This document shows, piece by piece, positions 6,248 to 15,929 of a stretch of DNA of 18,627 nt. A program made the translations under genes and the position numbers. This DNA is from Marinobacter sp. (GTDB lineage: Bacteria; Pseudomonadota; Gammaproteobacteria; Pseudomonadales; Oleiphilaceae), in assembly GCA_017643965.1 (NCBI GenBank), contig JAEPMM010000016.1, positions 1-18,627 of the forward strand, given 5' to 3'. Each line of letters starts with the position of its first letter. Positions within the stretch are counted from its first letter, which is position 1. The notes under the pieces are model-generated. The model had not been told where the DNA came from, did no database searches, and saw only the letters and a program-made list of their open reading frames with translations.

Positions 6248-9200
6248 ATGGCCGCTCCGTCCACCCCTGCACCCGCCGCCATCGAACCCGGCTTCCACGC
6301 CATTCACGCCAACCACCTGGAAGATCTGCGCCGGGCGGTGGTGTACATCTGCCGCCAGAACCCGATGCCACCGCTGCAGAGCGAAACCTTTCTGGTGCAG
6401 AGCAACGGCATCGCCCAGTGGCTGAAGCTGGCGCTGGCGGAGACGCGTACCGAGGATGGCGTGGAAGGCGGTCTGGGCATTGCCGCCGGCATGGACTTCC
6501 TGTTCCCGGCACGGTTTATCTGGCAGGCCTACCGTGCGGTGCTGCCCGACGGCGACGTACCGGAGCAGTCCCCCTTCGACAAGCGCCGGCTGGTGTGGCG
6601 ACTGTACCGCCTGTTGCCGGCGCTGGTCGGGCAGGATGAGGCGTTCACGCCGTTGGCGCGGTTTCTCGATGGCAGCGATACCGATCTGCGCAACTTCCAG
6701 CTGGCCGAGAAAGTCGCCGATCTGTTCGACCAGTACCAGGTGTTCCGCGCCGACTGGCTGGCGGCCTGGGAACAGGGCAGGGATGTGACCATCACCGCCC
6801 GCGGCGAGGACAAGGCGCTGGATCCGGAAACCCGCTGGCAGCCCCTGCTCTGGCGCAAGCTGGTGGCCGACGTGGGCGAGGCCGCCGACACCAGCAGGTC
6901 GCAGATTCACACCCGATTCATGGCGCAGGTCCAGCGCATCAGCAGCCCGGCCAATCCCGCGCGGCTGCCGCAACGCATCGTGGTGTTCGGGGTGTCGTCG
7001 TTGCCGCGGCAGGCGCTGGAAGCCCTGTACGTGCTCAGCCGCTTCAGCCAGGTGGTGCTCTGTGTTCACAATCCCTGCCAATACTACTGGGCCGACATCA
7101 TCAGCGACCGCGAACTGCTCAAGGCCGAGCGCAAGCGGGGCGCGGTCCATCCGGTGTTGTCGCGGATTGACGATGCGGACCAGCTGCACCAGCACGCCAA
7201 CCCGCTGCTGGCGGCCTGGGGTAAACAGGGCCGCGACTACATCCGCCTGCTGGATGAGTTCGACAACCCGGACGACTACCGCGCCAATTTCCAGACCCCG
7301 GACCGGAAGATCGACATCTTCACGGATCACGGCGACCCGCAATCCCCCTGCCTGCTGCACCAGCTGCAGAACGACATTCACAACCTGACGCCGCTGCAGG
7401 AGATCCGCGCGCAGCAGCGCCGGCTGGATCCGCGCCACGACCACTCACTGGTATTCCACGACGCCCACGGTCCGCAGCGGGAAGTGGAGATCCTGCATGA
7501 CCAGCTGCTGGCGGCGTTCAACGCCGACCCCGAGCTGCGGCCGCGGGACGTCATCGTCATGGTGCCGGACATCAATATTTACGCGCCCCATATCCAGGCG
7601 GTGTTCGGCCTTCATGCCGCCGGCACCAAACGCCACATTCCGTTCACCATTTCCGACCAGGGCCAGCGCCACCACGAGCCGGTACTGATAGCCCTGGAAA
7701 CCCTGATGTCGCTGCCCCGCAGCCGCTTCGCTGTGAGCGAGATCCTCAGCCTGCTGGAGGTGCCCGGCATCCGCGACCGTTTCGGCATCCGCGAAGACGA
7801 GATTCCCCAGGCCCGGCGCTGGGTGGAGGGGGCGAATATCCGCTGGGGCCTGCACGGTCAGCACCGGGCCAGCCTCGAGTTGCCGGCGGAGCTGAACCGC
7901 AACACCTGGCAGTCCGGCCTGCGGGCGATGCTGCTGGGTTACGGCATGGGCACGGACGAGCCCTGGGCGGAGGTGGAACCTTACGGTGAGATCGGCGGTC
8001 TGCAGGCCGGCCTGGCCGGGCGCCTGAATGAATTCGTTTACCAGCTGGAAGCCCTGTGGCAGGCCCTGCAAAGCACCCGTACACCCGCTGACTGGGAAGC
8101 CCTGTTCTCCGCCATGCTCGGCCAGTTTTTCCACAAGGTTGAGGGCAGTGACCTGTTGCTGCTCAACCGCTTCCGCCGCCAGCTGGAACAGTGGCTGGAA
8201 GACGCCCACGCCGCCGGGCTGGACGCCCAGCCGCTGCCGCTCAACATCGTCAAGGATGTGCTGCTGGATGGCCTCGACGAAGGCGGCCTGAACCAGCGTT
8301 TCCTCGCCGGCAAGGTCAACTTCGCCACGCTGATGCCGATGCGTGCCATTCCCTTTCGCCGGGTGTGCCTGCTGGGCATGAACGACGGCGACTACCCCCG
8401 CTCGCGGCCGCCGGTGGACTTTGACCTGATGGCCCAGGATGTCCGCCCGGGGGATCGCTCGCGCCGGGAAGACGACCGCTACCTGTTTCTGGAAGCGCTG
8501 CTGTCGGCGCGGGAGCAGCTATACATCAGCTGGGTCGGCCGCAGCATCCGCGACGACTCCGAGCGCCCGCCGTCGGTGCTGGTGGGCCAGCTGCAGGACC
8601 ATCTCGACAGCCTGTGGGCCGTGGCCGACGCGCCCGCGGCATCCGCGACCCGGACGCTGACCACCCGGCACCCGCTGCAACCGTTCAGCCGCGACTACTT
8701 CCCGCAGGCCAACGGCCTGGCGCCGGGCGAACACAGCCCACCCCGGCCACTGGCCGAGGTGCTGCAGGCCCGCAGCCTGTTCACCTATGAGCGGGAATGG
8801 CGCAGTGCCCACGGGGTGGACACCCTGGCGCAGGACCGGCAGGCACTGCCGTTCCAGACCCCGGAAGAACCCATCAGCCTGAACGATCTGGCCGGTTTCC
8901 TGAAGAAGCCCATCGACACCTTCTACCAGCGCCGCCTGCAGGTTCGCTTTGACGAGGTGGCAGACGACGACACCGACAACGAGAATTTCGACCTGAACGG
9001 CCTCGACCGCTGGCGGCTGGACAACGAACTGATCCAGCAAGCGCTGCTCAAGTCCGGCTCCGGGGAGGAGCTGGTTCAGCGCCTGGAAAGTACCCTCGAT
9101 CGCATGGCGCGCCGCGGCGATCTCGGCATGGGGGTGACCGAGCACCGGCTGCGCACCGAGCTGTCCGGGCGCCTGCCGGATCTGTTCGAACGCTATCAGA

Positions 9201-9856
9201 GCGCACTCGAAGACTGGCCGGAAGCCGTCGCCGAGCCTTTGCCCTTTGACTACCACTATGACAACGCCCTGGGCTCTGTGGCGGTGGCGGATCTCATCGA
9301 CGGCCTGCGCAGCAATCGCGAGGGCCAGCTGTGCCGGCTGGTGGTGGCCAGCTCGAGCCTACTCACCGGTGGCGGTTACAGCAGGAAAGTACGCTACGCC
9401 AACCTGATGCGGGACTGGCTGATTCACCTGGCCGGCCAGCTCAGCGGGCAGCCGTTTGAAACCCTGATCCTGGGCAAGGAAGAAGGGCGCCGCTTCCATT
9501 TTGCCGCGATGCCACCGGAGCAGGCGCGGCCTCGCTTCGAGGCGATCCTGAGCCGCTGGATGGACGCCACCACCCGGACCTTGCCGATTCACTGTGAGGC
9601 CGGCTTCGCCTGGATCTACAGTTTTTACCAGAGCAAGAAACTCGTCGGCGATCACGAGCGCGCCATCCGCGATGCGGAACAGGCCTACAGCAACGCCCTG
9701 GAACGGGACACCGGCTACCTGCTCGGTGCCTTCGAAACCCCCGAGTTGTTGCTGGCCAGCGGCGAATTCGAGGCCTTGCTGCACGAACTCTACGTGCCAC
9801 TGTGGGAAGCAGAGCAGGGCAAGTCCGCGGCGGAACAGATCGGGGGTGAGGCATGA
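6248..9856 (+). CDS. recC: RecBCD enzyme subunit RecC (exodeoxyribonuclease V gamma)
   Basis: RecC is the non-catalytic subunit of RecBCD; it splits the duplex, channels the strands and reads Chi. The 1202-residue product has the family landmarks: an N-terminal segment FHAIHANHLEDLRRAVV followed by QSNGIAQWLKLALAE, the RIVVFGVSSLP strand (about 243-253), CLLGMNDGDYPR (707-718), and a C-terminal RecB-like fold with LNDLAGFLKKPIDTFYQRRL. Helicase and nuclease active-site motifs are absent, as expected. It is about 80 residues longer than the E. coli protein (1122). The ATG at 6248 has AAGGA at 6238-6242 with 5-base spacing. The stop overlaps the recB start as ATGA, so synthesis of the two is probably coupled. 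Gene order recC-recB-recD without a protease gene between is that of Pseudomonas rather than of enterobacteria. Chi-contact residues cannot be judged without an alignment. Confidence 0.97.
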   Translation: MAAPSTPAPAAIEPGFHAIHANHLEDLRRAVVYICRQNPMPPLQSETFLVQSNGIAQWLKLALAETRTEDGVEGGLGIAAGMDFLFPARFIWQAYRAVLPDGDVPEQSPFDKRRLVWRLYRLLPALVGQDEAFTPLARFLDGSDTDLRNFQLAEKVADLFDQYQVFRADWLAAWEQGRDVTITARGEDKALDPETRWQPLLWRKLVADVGEAADTSRSQIHTRFMAQVQRISSPANPARLPQRIVVFGVSSLPRQALEALYVLSRFSQVVLCVHNPCQYYWADIISDRELLKAERKRGAVHPVLSRIDDADQLHQHANPLLAAWGKQGRDYIRLLDEFDNPDDYRANFQTPDRKIDIFTDHGDPQSPCLLHQLQNDIHNLTPLQEIRAQQRRLDPRHDHSLVFHDAHGPQREVEILHDQLLAAFNADPELRPRDVIVMVPDINIYAPHIQAVFGLHAAGTKRHIPFTISDQGQRHHEPVLIALETLMSLPRSRFAVSEILSLLEVPGIRDRFGIREDEIPQARRWVEGANIRWGLHGQHRASLELPAELNRNTWQSGLRAMLLGYGMGTDEPWAEVEPYGEIGGLQAGLAGRLNEFVYQLEALWQALQSTRTPADWEALFSAMLGQFFHKVEGSDLLLLNRFRRQLEQWLEDAHAAGLDAQPLPLNIVKDVLLDGLDEGGLNQRFLAGKVNFATLMPMRAIPFRRVCLLGMNDGDYPRSRPPVDFDLMAQDVRPGDRSRREDDRYLFLEALLSAREQLYISWVGRSIRDDSERPPSVLVGQLQDHLDSLWAVADAPAASATRTLTTRHPLQPFSRDYFPQANGLAPGEHSPPRPLAEVLQARSLFTYEREWRSAHGVDTLAQDRQALPFQTPEEPISLNDLAGFLKKPIDTFYQRRLQVRFDEVADDDTDNENFDLNGLDRWRLDNELIQQALLKSGSGEELVQRLESTLDRMARRGDLGMGVTEHRLRTELSGRLPDLFERYQSALEDWPEAVAEPLPFDYHYDNALGSVAVADLIDGLRSNREGQLCRLVVASSSLLTGGGYSRKVRYANLMRDWLIHLAGQLSGQPFETLILGKEEGRRFHFAAMPPEQARPRFEAILSRWMDATTRTLPIHCEAGFAWIYSFYQSKKLVGDHERAIRDAEQAYSNALERDTGYLLGAFETPELLLASGEFEALLHELYVPLWEAEQGKSAAEQIGGEA

Positions 9857-12800
9857 CCAACCGCAATCCCAATCTGGACCCGCTGGCGCTGCCCCTGAAC
9901 GGCAGTGCACTGATCGAAGCCAGTGCCGGCACCGGCAAAACCTTCACCATCGCCATTCTGTACGTGCGCCTGGTGCTGGGTCACGGCCAGACGGACGACA
10001 GCCCGCTGCACAACCTGCTGCCGCCCAATCTGCTGGTGGTGACCTTTACCGACGCGGCCACCAAGGAACTGCGGGACCGCATCCGCACCCGGCTGACCCA
10101 GGCCGCCGAGGTGTTCTCGGACGCCGCCGACAGCCTGGCGCCGTCGGCAGAAACCGCCCTGATCCACCGGCTACGGGATCACAGCTACCCGGACCCGGCC
10201 AGCTGGCCGGCCTGTCGCAAGCAGTTGCTGCTGGCGGCAGAGTGGATGGACGAGGCAGCGGTGTCCACCATCCACGGCTTCTGCAATCGCATGCTCAGTG
10301 AACACGCCTTCGACAGTGGCAGCCTGTTCAAGCTCACCCTGGAGACCGACCAGAGCGAACTGCTGGACGACGTCGCCCGCGATTACTGGCGCACCTTTGT
10401 GTACCCGCTGCCGGCGGCGCTGATGGACGAAGCCCTGAGCCACTGGAAAACCCCGGCCGATCTGCGCCAGGCGACGCGCAACCTGATGGACGACCCGGAC
10501 AGCCTCGGCACCCCGCCGGACAACGTGCAGCAGGCCATCGACCGGGTGGTGAACCAGCGTCTGGAACGCTCCCGCGCGCTGAAAGCCCAACCCTGGGCGG
10601 ACTGGCAGCACGAGGTGCTGGCGCTGCTGGATGACCTGCAGAAAGCCCGGCGGCTGCACGGAGGCAGCAAGAAAGCCATGGTCGCCAGCTGGGACACCCT
10701 GATCGCCTGGGCCGACTCCGATGAGCTGCTGCCGCAAGGCCTCGATAAGGCCGGATTCAAGAACCAGACCCCCCACGGCCTCGACAACATCCTCAAGGGC
10801 GAGGACCCGGCGCCCCATCACCCGGCGTTCGACGCCATCGGCGCGCTGCTGGAATTCAGCCTCAACCCGCCCAGCGCCAAGTCCGACATCCTGCGCCACG
10901 CCAGCCACTGGATGGCGGCCCGGCTGGAAGCGGAGAAACAGCGGCGCTCGGAAATGGGCTTCGACGACCTGCTCACCCGGCTCGACGACGCCTTGCACGG
11001 TCCCCGCGGCGACCAACTGGCCGCCACCATCCGCCGCCAGTTTCCGGTAGCACTGATCGATGAATTCCAGGACACCGACCCGGTGCAGTACCGCATCTTC
11101 GACCGCATCTACAACGTGGCGGGCAGCGATCCGGCCACCTGCCTGCTGATGATCGGTGACCCCAAACAGGCCATCTACGGCTTCCGCGGCGCGGACATCC
11201 ACACCTACCTGCAGGCCCGCCTGGGCGTGCAGGAACGCACCTGGACCCTGGGCACCAACTTCCGCTCTGCCGAGCCCATGGTCGCGGCCGTCAACCGGGT
11301 GTTCGAACACAGCGATCAGCACAGCAGCGACGGCGCGTTCCTGTTCGGCAAGGGCGACACCTCACCGTTACCCTTCCAGGGCGTGGCGGCCAACGGCACC
11401 CGACGGTTGTGGTCGGTGGAGGGCCAGGTGCAACCCAGCCTGACGTTCTGGGCTCTCGAATCAGACCCCGAGTCTGATCATGAATCCGCAGGCAGCGGCA
11501 AACCGAAAGCCCTTGCCAAAGGCCACGCCACCGCCGAGGTGGCCGACAGCTGCGCCAGTGAGATCGCCCGCCTGCTGACCCTGGGGCAGGCACAGCAGGC
11601 CGGTTTTGCGTCGGCCGAGCAGGCCGATGATCTGCAGGCGGTTGCCCCGCAGGACATCGCCGTGCTGGTCAACAACCGCAACGAGGCCGCCGCCGTGCGT
11701 GACGCCCTGGCACGCCGGCGCATCAAGAGTGTGTATCTGTCTGACCGGGATTCCGTGCTGACCTCACGGGAAGCCCGGGAAATGCTGTGCTGGCTGCGGG
11801 CCTTTGCCGAGCCGCGCCAGCTGGCCTATACCCGGGCCGCGCTGGCGACGCCGACGCTGGGGCAGAGCTGGCAGGCGCTGAATGCGCTGCTCACCGACGA
11901 ACTCGCCCTGGAGCGGGAAATCGAGCGCTTCATGGGCTACCAGCAGCAGTGGCAGAAACAGGGTGTACTGCCGATGCTGCGCAGCTTCCTGATGGATTTC
12001 GAGGTGCCCGGGCGCTTGCTGCAACGGGCCGACGGTGAACGCCGGCTGACCGACATGCTGCACATTGCCGAACTGTTGCAGCAGGACAGCCTGCAGCTGG
12101 ACGGCGAACACGCGCTGGTGCACCACTACACCCAGATTCTGCGCGCGGCCGACGAGGAAGACGAACACCGCACCCTGCGCCTGGAAAGCGACGCCGGGCT
12201 GGTCAAGGTGATTACCGTGCACAAATCCAAGGGTCTGGAATACCCGTTGGTGTTCCTGCCCTTTGGCACCGCCTTTCGCGCCCAGAACGAAAAACAGGCC
12301 TTCGTGCGCTACCACGATGGCCAGGGCCAACCGGTCACCGTGTTCGACCCGAGCCCGGAAGATGTCGCCCGGGCGGACCGGGAACGCCTGGGCGAGGACA
12401 TCCGCAAACTCTACGTGGCCCTGACCCGCGCCCGCTTCGCCACCTGGGTCGGCGCGGCGGCGCTCGAGGACTGGCAGCACAGTGGCCTGGGCTACCTGAT
12501 CGGGGGTGACGGCGGCAGCCGGATCACCGACTGCCTGAACCAGTTGGCCGAGGGCCGGGCGAACATCGCCGTCACCCCGCTGCCGCAGGCGGAGGCGACC
12601 CAGTACACGCCACCGGCACCGGATGCCCTGGGGCCGGCGCTGCAATCCACCCGTGAGGCCAGGGAAGACTGGTGGATTGCCAGTTACTCCTCCATCGAAT
12701 ACAGCGGCCGCGCCGGTACCGGCATTGCCTTCAGCGGTGAGGTGGAAGACGCCCAGACCCAGAACCTGCTGGAAGAAAGCAGCCAGGGCGAGGCCGACGA

Positions 12801-13575
12801 CGACACCGCCCCGGCGTCGGCCACCCGCAACCACCATCACTTTCCGAGAGGCGCCGGCCCCGGCACCTTCCTGCATGACTTGCTGGAATGGTGCACCCAG
12901 CAGGGCTTCCAGCGCGTGCTGGAGAACCCAGCCACGTTGCGGGAACAGCTTATCCGGCGCTGCAGCACCCGCGGCTGGAACGACTGGGTGGCACCGCTGG
13001 AGCAGTGGCTGCTGGCGCTGATCGCCCGCCCGCTGCGGCTGGACCGGGCCGGCGACGCCGCCGTCAGCCTGTCGGCCCTGACCACCCTGCGCCCGGAACT
13101 GGAGTTCTGGTTTGAAAGCCGCAACGTCAGTATCCGCACCCTCGACCGGCTGGTCACCCGCCACGCCCTGAACGGCGCCGACCGGCCGCAGGTGGAGGAA
13201 AACCGTTTCAACGGCATGATCAAAGGCTTTATCGATCTGGTGTTCGAACACCAGGGCCAGTACTACGTGCTCGACTACAAATCCAATACCCTCGGCGAGG
13301 ACGACAGCGCCTACACCGATCAGGCCATGGGGGATGCCATTCTGGAGAAACGCTACGATCTGCAGTACGTGCTGTACCTGCTGGCGCTGCACCGCTTGCT
13401 GAAAGCACGGTTGCCGGATTACGACTACGACCGTCACATCGGCGGAGCGGTGTACCTGTTCCTGCGTGGGGTCGACTCCGCCAGCGGCGGCGCGTTTACC
13501 GACAAACCACCGCGGGCACTGATGGACCGACTGGATGCATTGTTTGATGGCGACAGCGGGGAGGTGACGCCATGA
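9853..13575 (+). CDS. recB: RecBCD enzyme subunit RecB (3'-5' helicase and nuclease)
   Basis: RecB supplies the slow 3'-5' motor, the only nuclease active site and the RecA-loading surface of RecBCD. The 1240-residue protein has the superfamily 1A helicase motifs: ASAGTGKT (K29), DEFQDTD (403-409), GDPKQAIYGFRGAD (435-448), VITVHKSKGLEYP (786-798) and LYVALTRAR (853-861). An acidic linker (about 955-990, EVEDAQTQNLLEESSQGEADDD) leads to the C-terminal nuclease. Its residues are all present: H1008 in GPGTFLHDLLEW, D1128 in GFIDLV, D1141 and K1143 in LDYKSN, with the same spacing as H956, D1067, D1080 and K1082 of E. coli. The length is close to the E. coli 1180. The start is fixed by the ATGA overlap with recC and by a G-rich Shine-Dalgarno inside recC. 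The stop overlaps recD in the same way. Fully intact, with no missing motif. Confidence 0.98.
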   Translation: MTNRNPNLDPLALPLNGSALIEASAGTGKTFTIAILYVRLVLGHGQTDDSPLHNLLPPNLLVVTFTDAATKELRDRIRTRLTQAAEVFSDAADSLAPSAETALIHRLRDHSYPDPASWPACRKQLLLAAEWMDEAAVSTIHGFCNRMLSEHAFDSGSLFKLTLETDQSELLDDVARDYWRTFVYPLPAALMDEALSHWKTPADLRQATRNLMDDPDSLGTPPDNVQQAIDRVVNQRLERSRALKAQPWADWQHEVLALLDDLQKARRLHGGSKKAMVASWDTLIAWADSDELLPQGLDKAGFKNQTPHGLDNILKGEDPAPHHPAFDAIGALLEFSLNPPSAKSDILRHASHWMAARLEAEKQRRSEMGFDDLLTRLDDALHGPRGDQLAATIRRQFPVALIDEFQDTDPVQYRIFDRIYNVAGSDPATCLLMIGDPKQAIYGFRGADIHTYLQARLGVQERTWTLGTNFRSAEPMVAAVNRVFEHSDQHSSDGAFLFGKGDTSPLPFQGVAANGTRRLWSVEGQVQPSLTFWALESDPESDHESAGSGKPKALAKGHATAEVADSCASEIARLLTLGQAQQAGFASAEQADDLQAVAPQDIAVLVNNRNEAAAVRDALARRRIKSVYLSDRDSVLTSREAREMLCWLRAFAEPRQLAYTRAALATPTLGQSWQALNALLTDELALEREIERFMGYQQQWQKQGVLPMLRSFLMDFEVPGRLLQRADGERRLTDMLHIAELLQQDSLQLDGEHALVHHYTQILRAADEEDEHRTLRLESDAGLVKVITVHKSKGLEYPLVFLPFGTAFRAQNEKQAFVRYHDGQGQPVTVFDPSPEDVARADRERLGEDIRKLYVALTRARFATWVGAAALEDWQHSGLGYLIGGDGGSRITDCLNQLAEGRANIAVTPLPQAEATQYTPPAPDALGPALQSTREAREDWWIASYSSIEYSGRAGTGIAFSGEVEDAQTQNLLEESSQGEADDDTAPASATRNHHHFPRGAGPGTFLHDLLEWCTQQGFQRVLENPATLREQLIRRCSTRGWNDWVAPLEQWLLALIARPLRLDRAGDAAVSLSALTTLRPELEFWFESRNVSIRTLDRLVTRHALNGADRPQVEENRFNGMIKGFIDLVFEHQGQYYVLDYKSNTLGEDDSAYTDQAMGDAILEKRYDLQYVLYLLALHRLLKARLPDYDYDRHIGGAVYLFLRGVDSASGGAFTDKPPRALMDRLDALFDGDSGEVTP

Positions 13576-15824
13576 GCCGCAACCGTTCCCGCCCCGGACA
13601 CAACGATCAGCAGATCGCCCTGGATCTGGGCGAAAGCACCGAAGCCATGGCCGATGGCCGCCCGCTCACCAGCCTGGACACCACCGAAGCTCTGCTGCTG
13701 CAATGGCAACAGGCGGAATGGATTCGCCCGCTGGACGTGGGATTTGCGCGGCTGATCCGCGAACTGTCGGAGGAGCAGGGCGACCGTCCCGGCCCGCTGG
13801 TGTTGCTGCTGGCGGCACTGACCTCCCACCAGGTGGGGCGGGGCCACGTCTGCGTGGATCTGACCAGCCTGCTGGCGGATGCCGGCAACACCCTGTCACT
13901 GCCACCGGAAGACCCGGCGCGCAACCTGATCAGCGACACGGAGGCGGCGGAGCTGAGCCGGCTGAAACCCGCTGATGTCCTCGCCCGCGTCACACTCTCA
14001 GACTGTCAGCTGGCCCTCGGCAGCTCTATGGCGGTAAGTGATGGCTCACTGACCACGCCACTGGTGCTCAACGACAGCCGGCTCTATCTGCGCCGCTTCT
14101 GGCGCTATGAGCAGCGCATTGCCGACGGCATCCGCCAGCGGCTGCTACAGCCCTCGGCTCTGGCCGATCCCCAGTCCGCGCCGGCGCGTACCCTGGCCGC
14201 CGCCCTCGGTCCGCTGTTCCGCACCACCGATGGGGTGGATTACCAGAAGCTGGCCTGTGCCCTGGCGGCCCGCAATCGTTTCGCCGTCATCACCGGCGGA
14301 CCCGGGACCGGCAAAACCACCACCGTGGTGAATCTGCTGGCCGCACTGCAGGCGGTGGCCGGAGAAACGCCGAAGCGGGCCGGGCGCAAAATGCGGATTC
14401 GGCTGGCGGCGCCCACCGGCAAGGCCGCGGCGCGCCTGAACGAATCCATTGGCGGTGCCGTCAGCCGCTTGCCACTGGCAGACCTGCCGGGTCGGGTGCA
14501 GCTGACGGACATTCCCACCCGGGTCACCACCCTGCACCGCCTGCTCGGCAGCCGGCCGGATACCCGCAAATTCCGCCACAACCGGGACAACCCGCTGCCG
14601 GTGGATATCCTGGTGATCGACGAAGCCTCCATGGTGGATGTCGACCTGATGGCCTCGGTGTTCGACGCCCTGCCCGCCAGCGCCCAGCTTATCCTGCTGG
14701 GCGACAAGGACCAGTTGGCCTCGGTGGATGCCGGTGCTGTGCTGGGCGAACTGTGCCAGCGCGCGCTTGCCGGCCACTATGTGCCGGACACCGCGCAGTG
14801 GCTGACCGCCATCACCGGTGACCGGGTGCCCGAAACCCTGATCGACCCCCACGGCCAGGCCATGGACCAGGCCGTCGCCATGTTGCGCAAGAGTTACCGT
14901 TTCCAATCCGACAGCGGCATTCGCGCCCTGGCGGAAGCGGTCAACACCCGTTCGCTGGACACCCCCATGCTGCGACAGATCCGCGACGGCGCCTTCGACG
15001 ATGTGATCTGGCTCAACGGCCACGCCGCTAGGCCCGATGCCGAAGCCACCCTGGAGCAGATCTGCCAGCACGCCATCGGCGGCAGCCCGGACCGCTTCCG
15101 CAACGCCGGGCGAGGTCGGGTAGTGCACGCCGGTGAACTGCTGCCACCGGTCGGCTACCGGCACTACCTTGAGCGCATGCACAACCACCCGCTGACCCCG
15201 GACAGCCCCCGGGAAGACTGGGATGCCCTGGCGCTGGCGGTGCTCGAGGCGTTCAACGACTTCCAGATTCTCTGCGCCCTGCGCAAAGGCCCCTGGGGCG
15301 TGGAAGGCCTGAACGAGCGGATCGCGCGGCGACTATTGACGGAGAAATTGATTCCGCGAGCCGAGGGCTGGTACCCCGGCCGGCCGGTGCTGGTCACCGG
15401 CAACGATTACAATCTGGGCCTGATGAACGGGGATATCGGCATTACCTTCAAGGTGCCCTGGGACCGCGACGAGTCCGGTACGCCGAAAGACACCTTGCGG
15501 GTGGCTTTCCCCAACAGTGACAGCGCCGGCGGCATCCGCTGGATTTCCCCCAGCCGACTGCAACAACTGGAAACCGTGTACGCCATGACCGTGCACAAAT
15601 CCCAGGGATCGGAGTTCAACCACACCTGCCTGGTCTTGCCGGACCGGCTCAGCCCGGTACTGACCAAGGAACTGATCTACACCGGCATTACCCGCGCCAG
15701 GAACTGGTTCAGCCTGATCACCGGCGACACCCAGGTACTGAAAGACGCTGTGGCGCAGCAAGTAGTGCGGGCCTCGGGGCTGGCGCTCCGGCTTGTGGAT
15801 AACGAGTCTCCGGGACGCCAGTGA
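13572..15824 (+). CDS. recD: RecBCD enzyme subunit RecD (5'-3' helicase)
   Basis: RecD is the fast 5'-3' motor of RecBCD and controls its nuclease and RecA loading. The 750-residue product has superfamily 1B motifs: ITGGPGTGKTTT (K248), LAAPTGKAAARLNE, ILVIDEASMVD (D350, E351), LILLGDKDQLASVDAG, TVHKSQGSEF (673-682) and YTGITRAR (703-710). It is longer than E. coli RecD (608): Walker A lies about 75 residues later, so most of the extra length is in the N-terminal domain that contacts RecC. The ATG overlaps the recB stop as ATGA and has a strong GGAGGTGA Shine-Dalgarno at 13560-13567. The final codon and the stop (CAG TGA) lie inside the left arm of the palindromic element at 15817-15929, so the last residue of RecD is contributed by that repeat. 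Confidence 0.97.
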   Translation: MSRNRSRPGHNDQQIALDLGESTEAMADGRPLTSLDTTEALLLQWQQAEWIRPLDVGFARLIRELSEEQGDRPGPLVLLLAALTSHQVGRGHVCVDLTSLLADAGNTLSLPPEDPARNLISDTEAAELSRLKPADVLARVTLSDCQLALGSSMAVSDGSLTTPLVLNDSRLYLRRFWRYEQRIADGIRQRLLQPSALADPQSAPARTLAAALGPLFRTTDGVDYQKLACALAARNRFAVITGGPGTGKTTTVVNLLAALQAVAGETPKRAGRKMRIRLAAPTGKAAARLNESIGGAVSRLPLADLPGRVQLTDIPTRVTTLHRLLGSRPDTRKFRHNRDNPLPVDILVIDEASMVDVDLMASVFDALPASAQLILLGDKDQLASVDAGAVLGELCQRALAGHYVPDTAQWLTAITGDRVPETLIDPHGQAMDQAVAMLRKSYRFQSDSGIRALAEAVNTRSLDTPMLRQIRDGAFDDVIWLNGHAARPDAEATLEQICQHAIGGSPDRFRNAGRGRVVHAGELLPPVGYRHYLERMHNHPLTPDSPREDWDALALAVLEAFNDFQILCALRKGPWGVEGLNERIARRLLTEKLIPRAEGWYPGRPVLVTGNDYNLGLMNGDIGITFKVPWDRDESGTPKDTLRVAFPNSDSAGGIRWISPSRLQQLETVYAMTVHKSQGSEFNHTCLVLPDRLSPVLTKELIYTGITRARNWFSLITGDTQVLKDAVAQQVVRASGLALRLVDNESPGRQ

Positions 15825-15929
15825 GGGGAGGGCCTTGCCAAAACACGCTCCTCCGGCACATCCCTGTGACGCTCGGGCTCCGCCATCCATGGCTCCGCAC
15901 GGTTTTGGCAAGGCCCTCCCCTCACTGGC
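15817..15929. repeat. 113-bp palindromic intergenic element with 28-bp perfect arms; likely two-way terminator
   Basis: Bases 15817-15844 and 15902-15929 are exact reverse complements over 28 bp and flank a 57-base centre. The arms contain GGGCCTTGCCAAAAC and its complement. The centre holds two copies of GGCTCCGC around CATCCATG. It sits between recD and the convergent ABC gene and spans both stop codons: each gene ends CAG TGA within an arm. As RNA, either transcript would form a long GC-rich stem, but no U-run follows, so termination would not be of the simplest intrinsic kind. The central motif (on the minus strand GCCATGGATGGCGGAGC, then GGGATGTG) is of a type I recall as a dispersed intergenic repeat in Marinobacter, Halomonas and Pseudomonas genomes. 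The repeat structure is seen; the family link is from memory. Confidence 0.8.

Noticed and set aside
6056..7444. 462-codon open frame on the minus strand opposite recC
   Set aside because: It is antisense to conserved recC codons, has the low-complexity H/Q/V/G composition typical of GC-rich shadow frames, and shows no recognisable motif.
11764..13437. 557-codon open frame on the minus strand opposite recB
   Set aside because: It lies wholly across the recB helicase and nuclease motifs; its length reflects GC-rich codon bias, not a gene.
15677..15925. Short minus-strand frames across the recD/ABC junction
   Set aside because: They translate the palindromic repeat. Such repeat-derived peptides are often annotated as hypothetical proteins, but they have no ribosome site or independent support.
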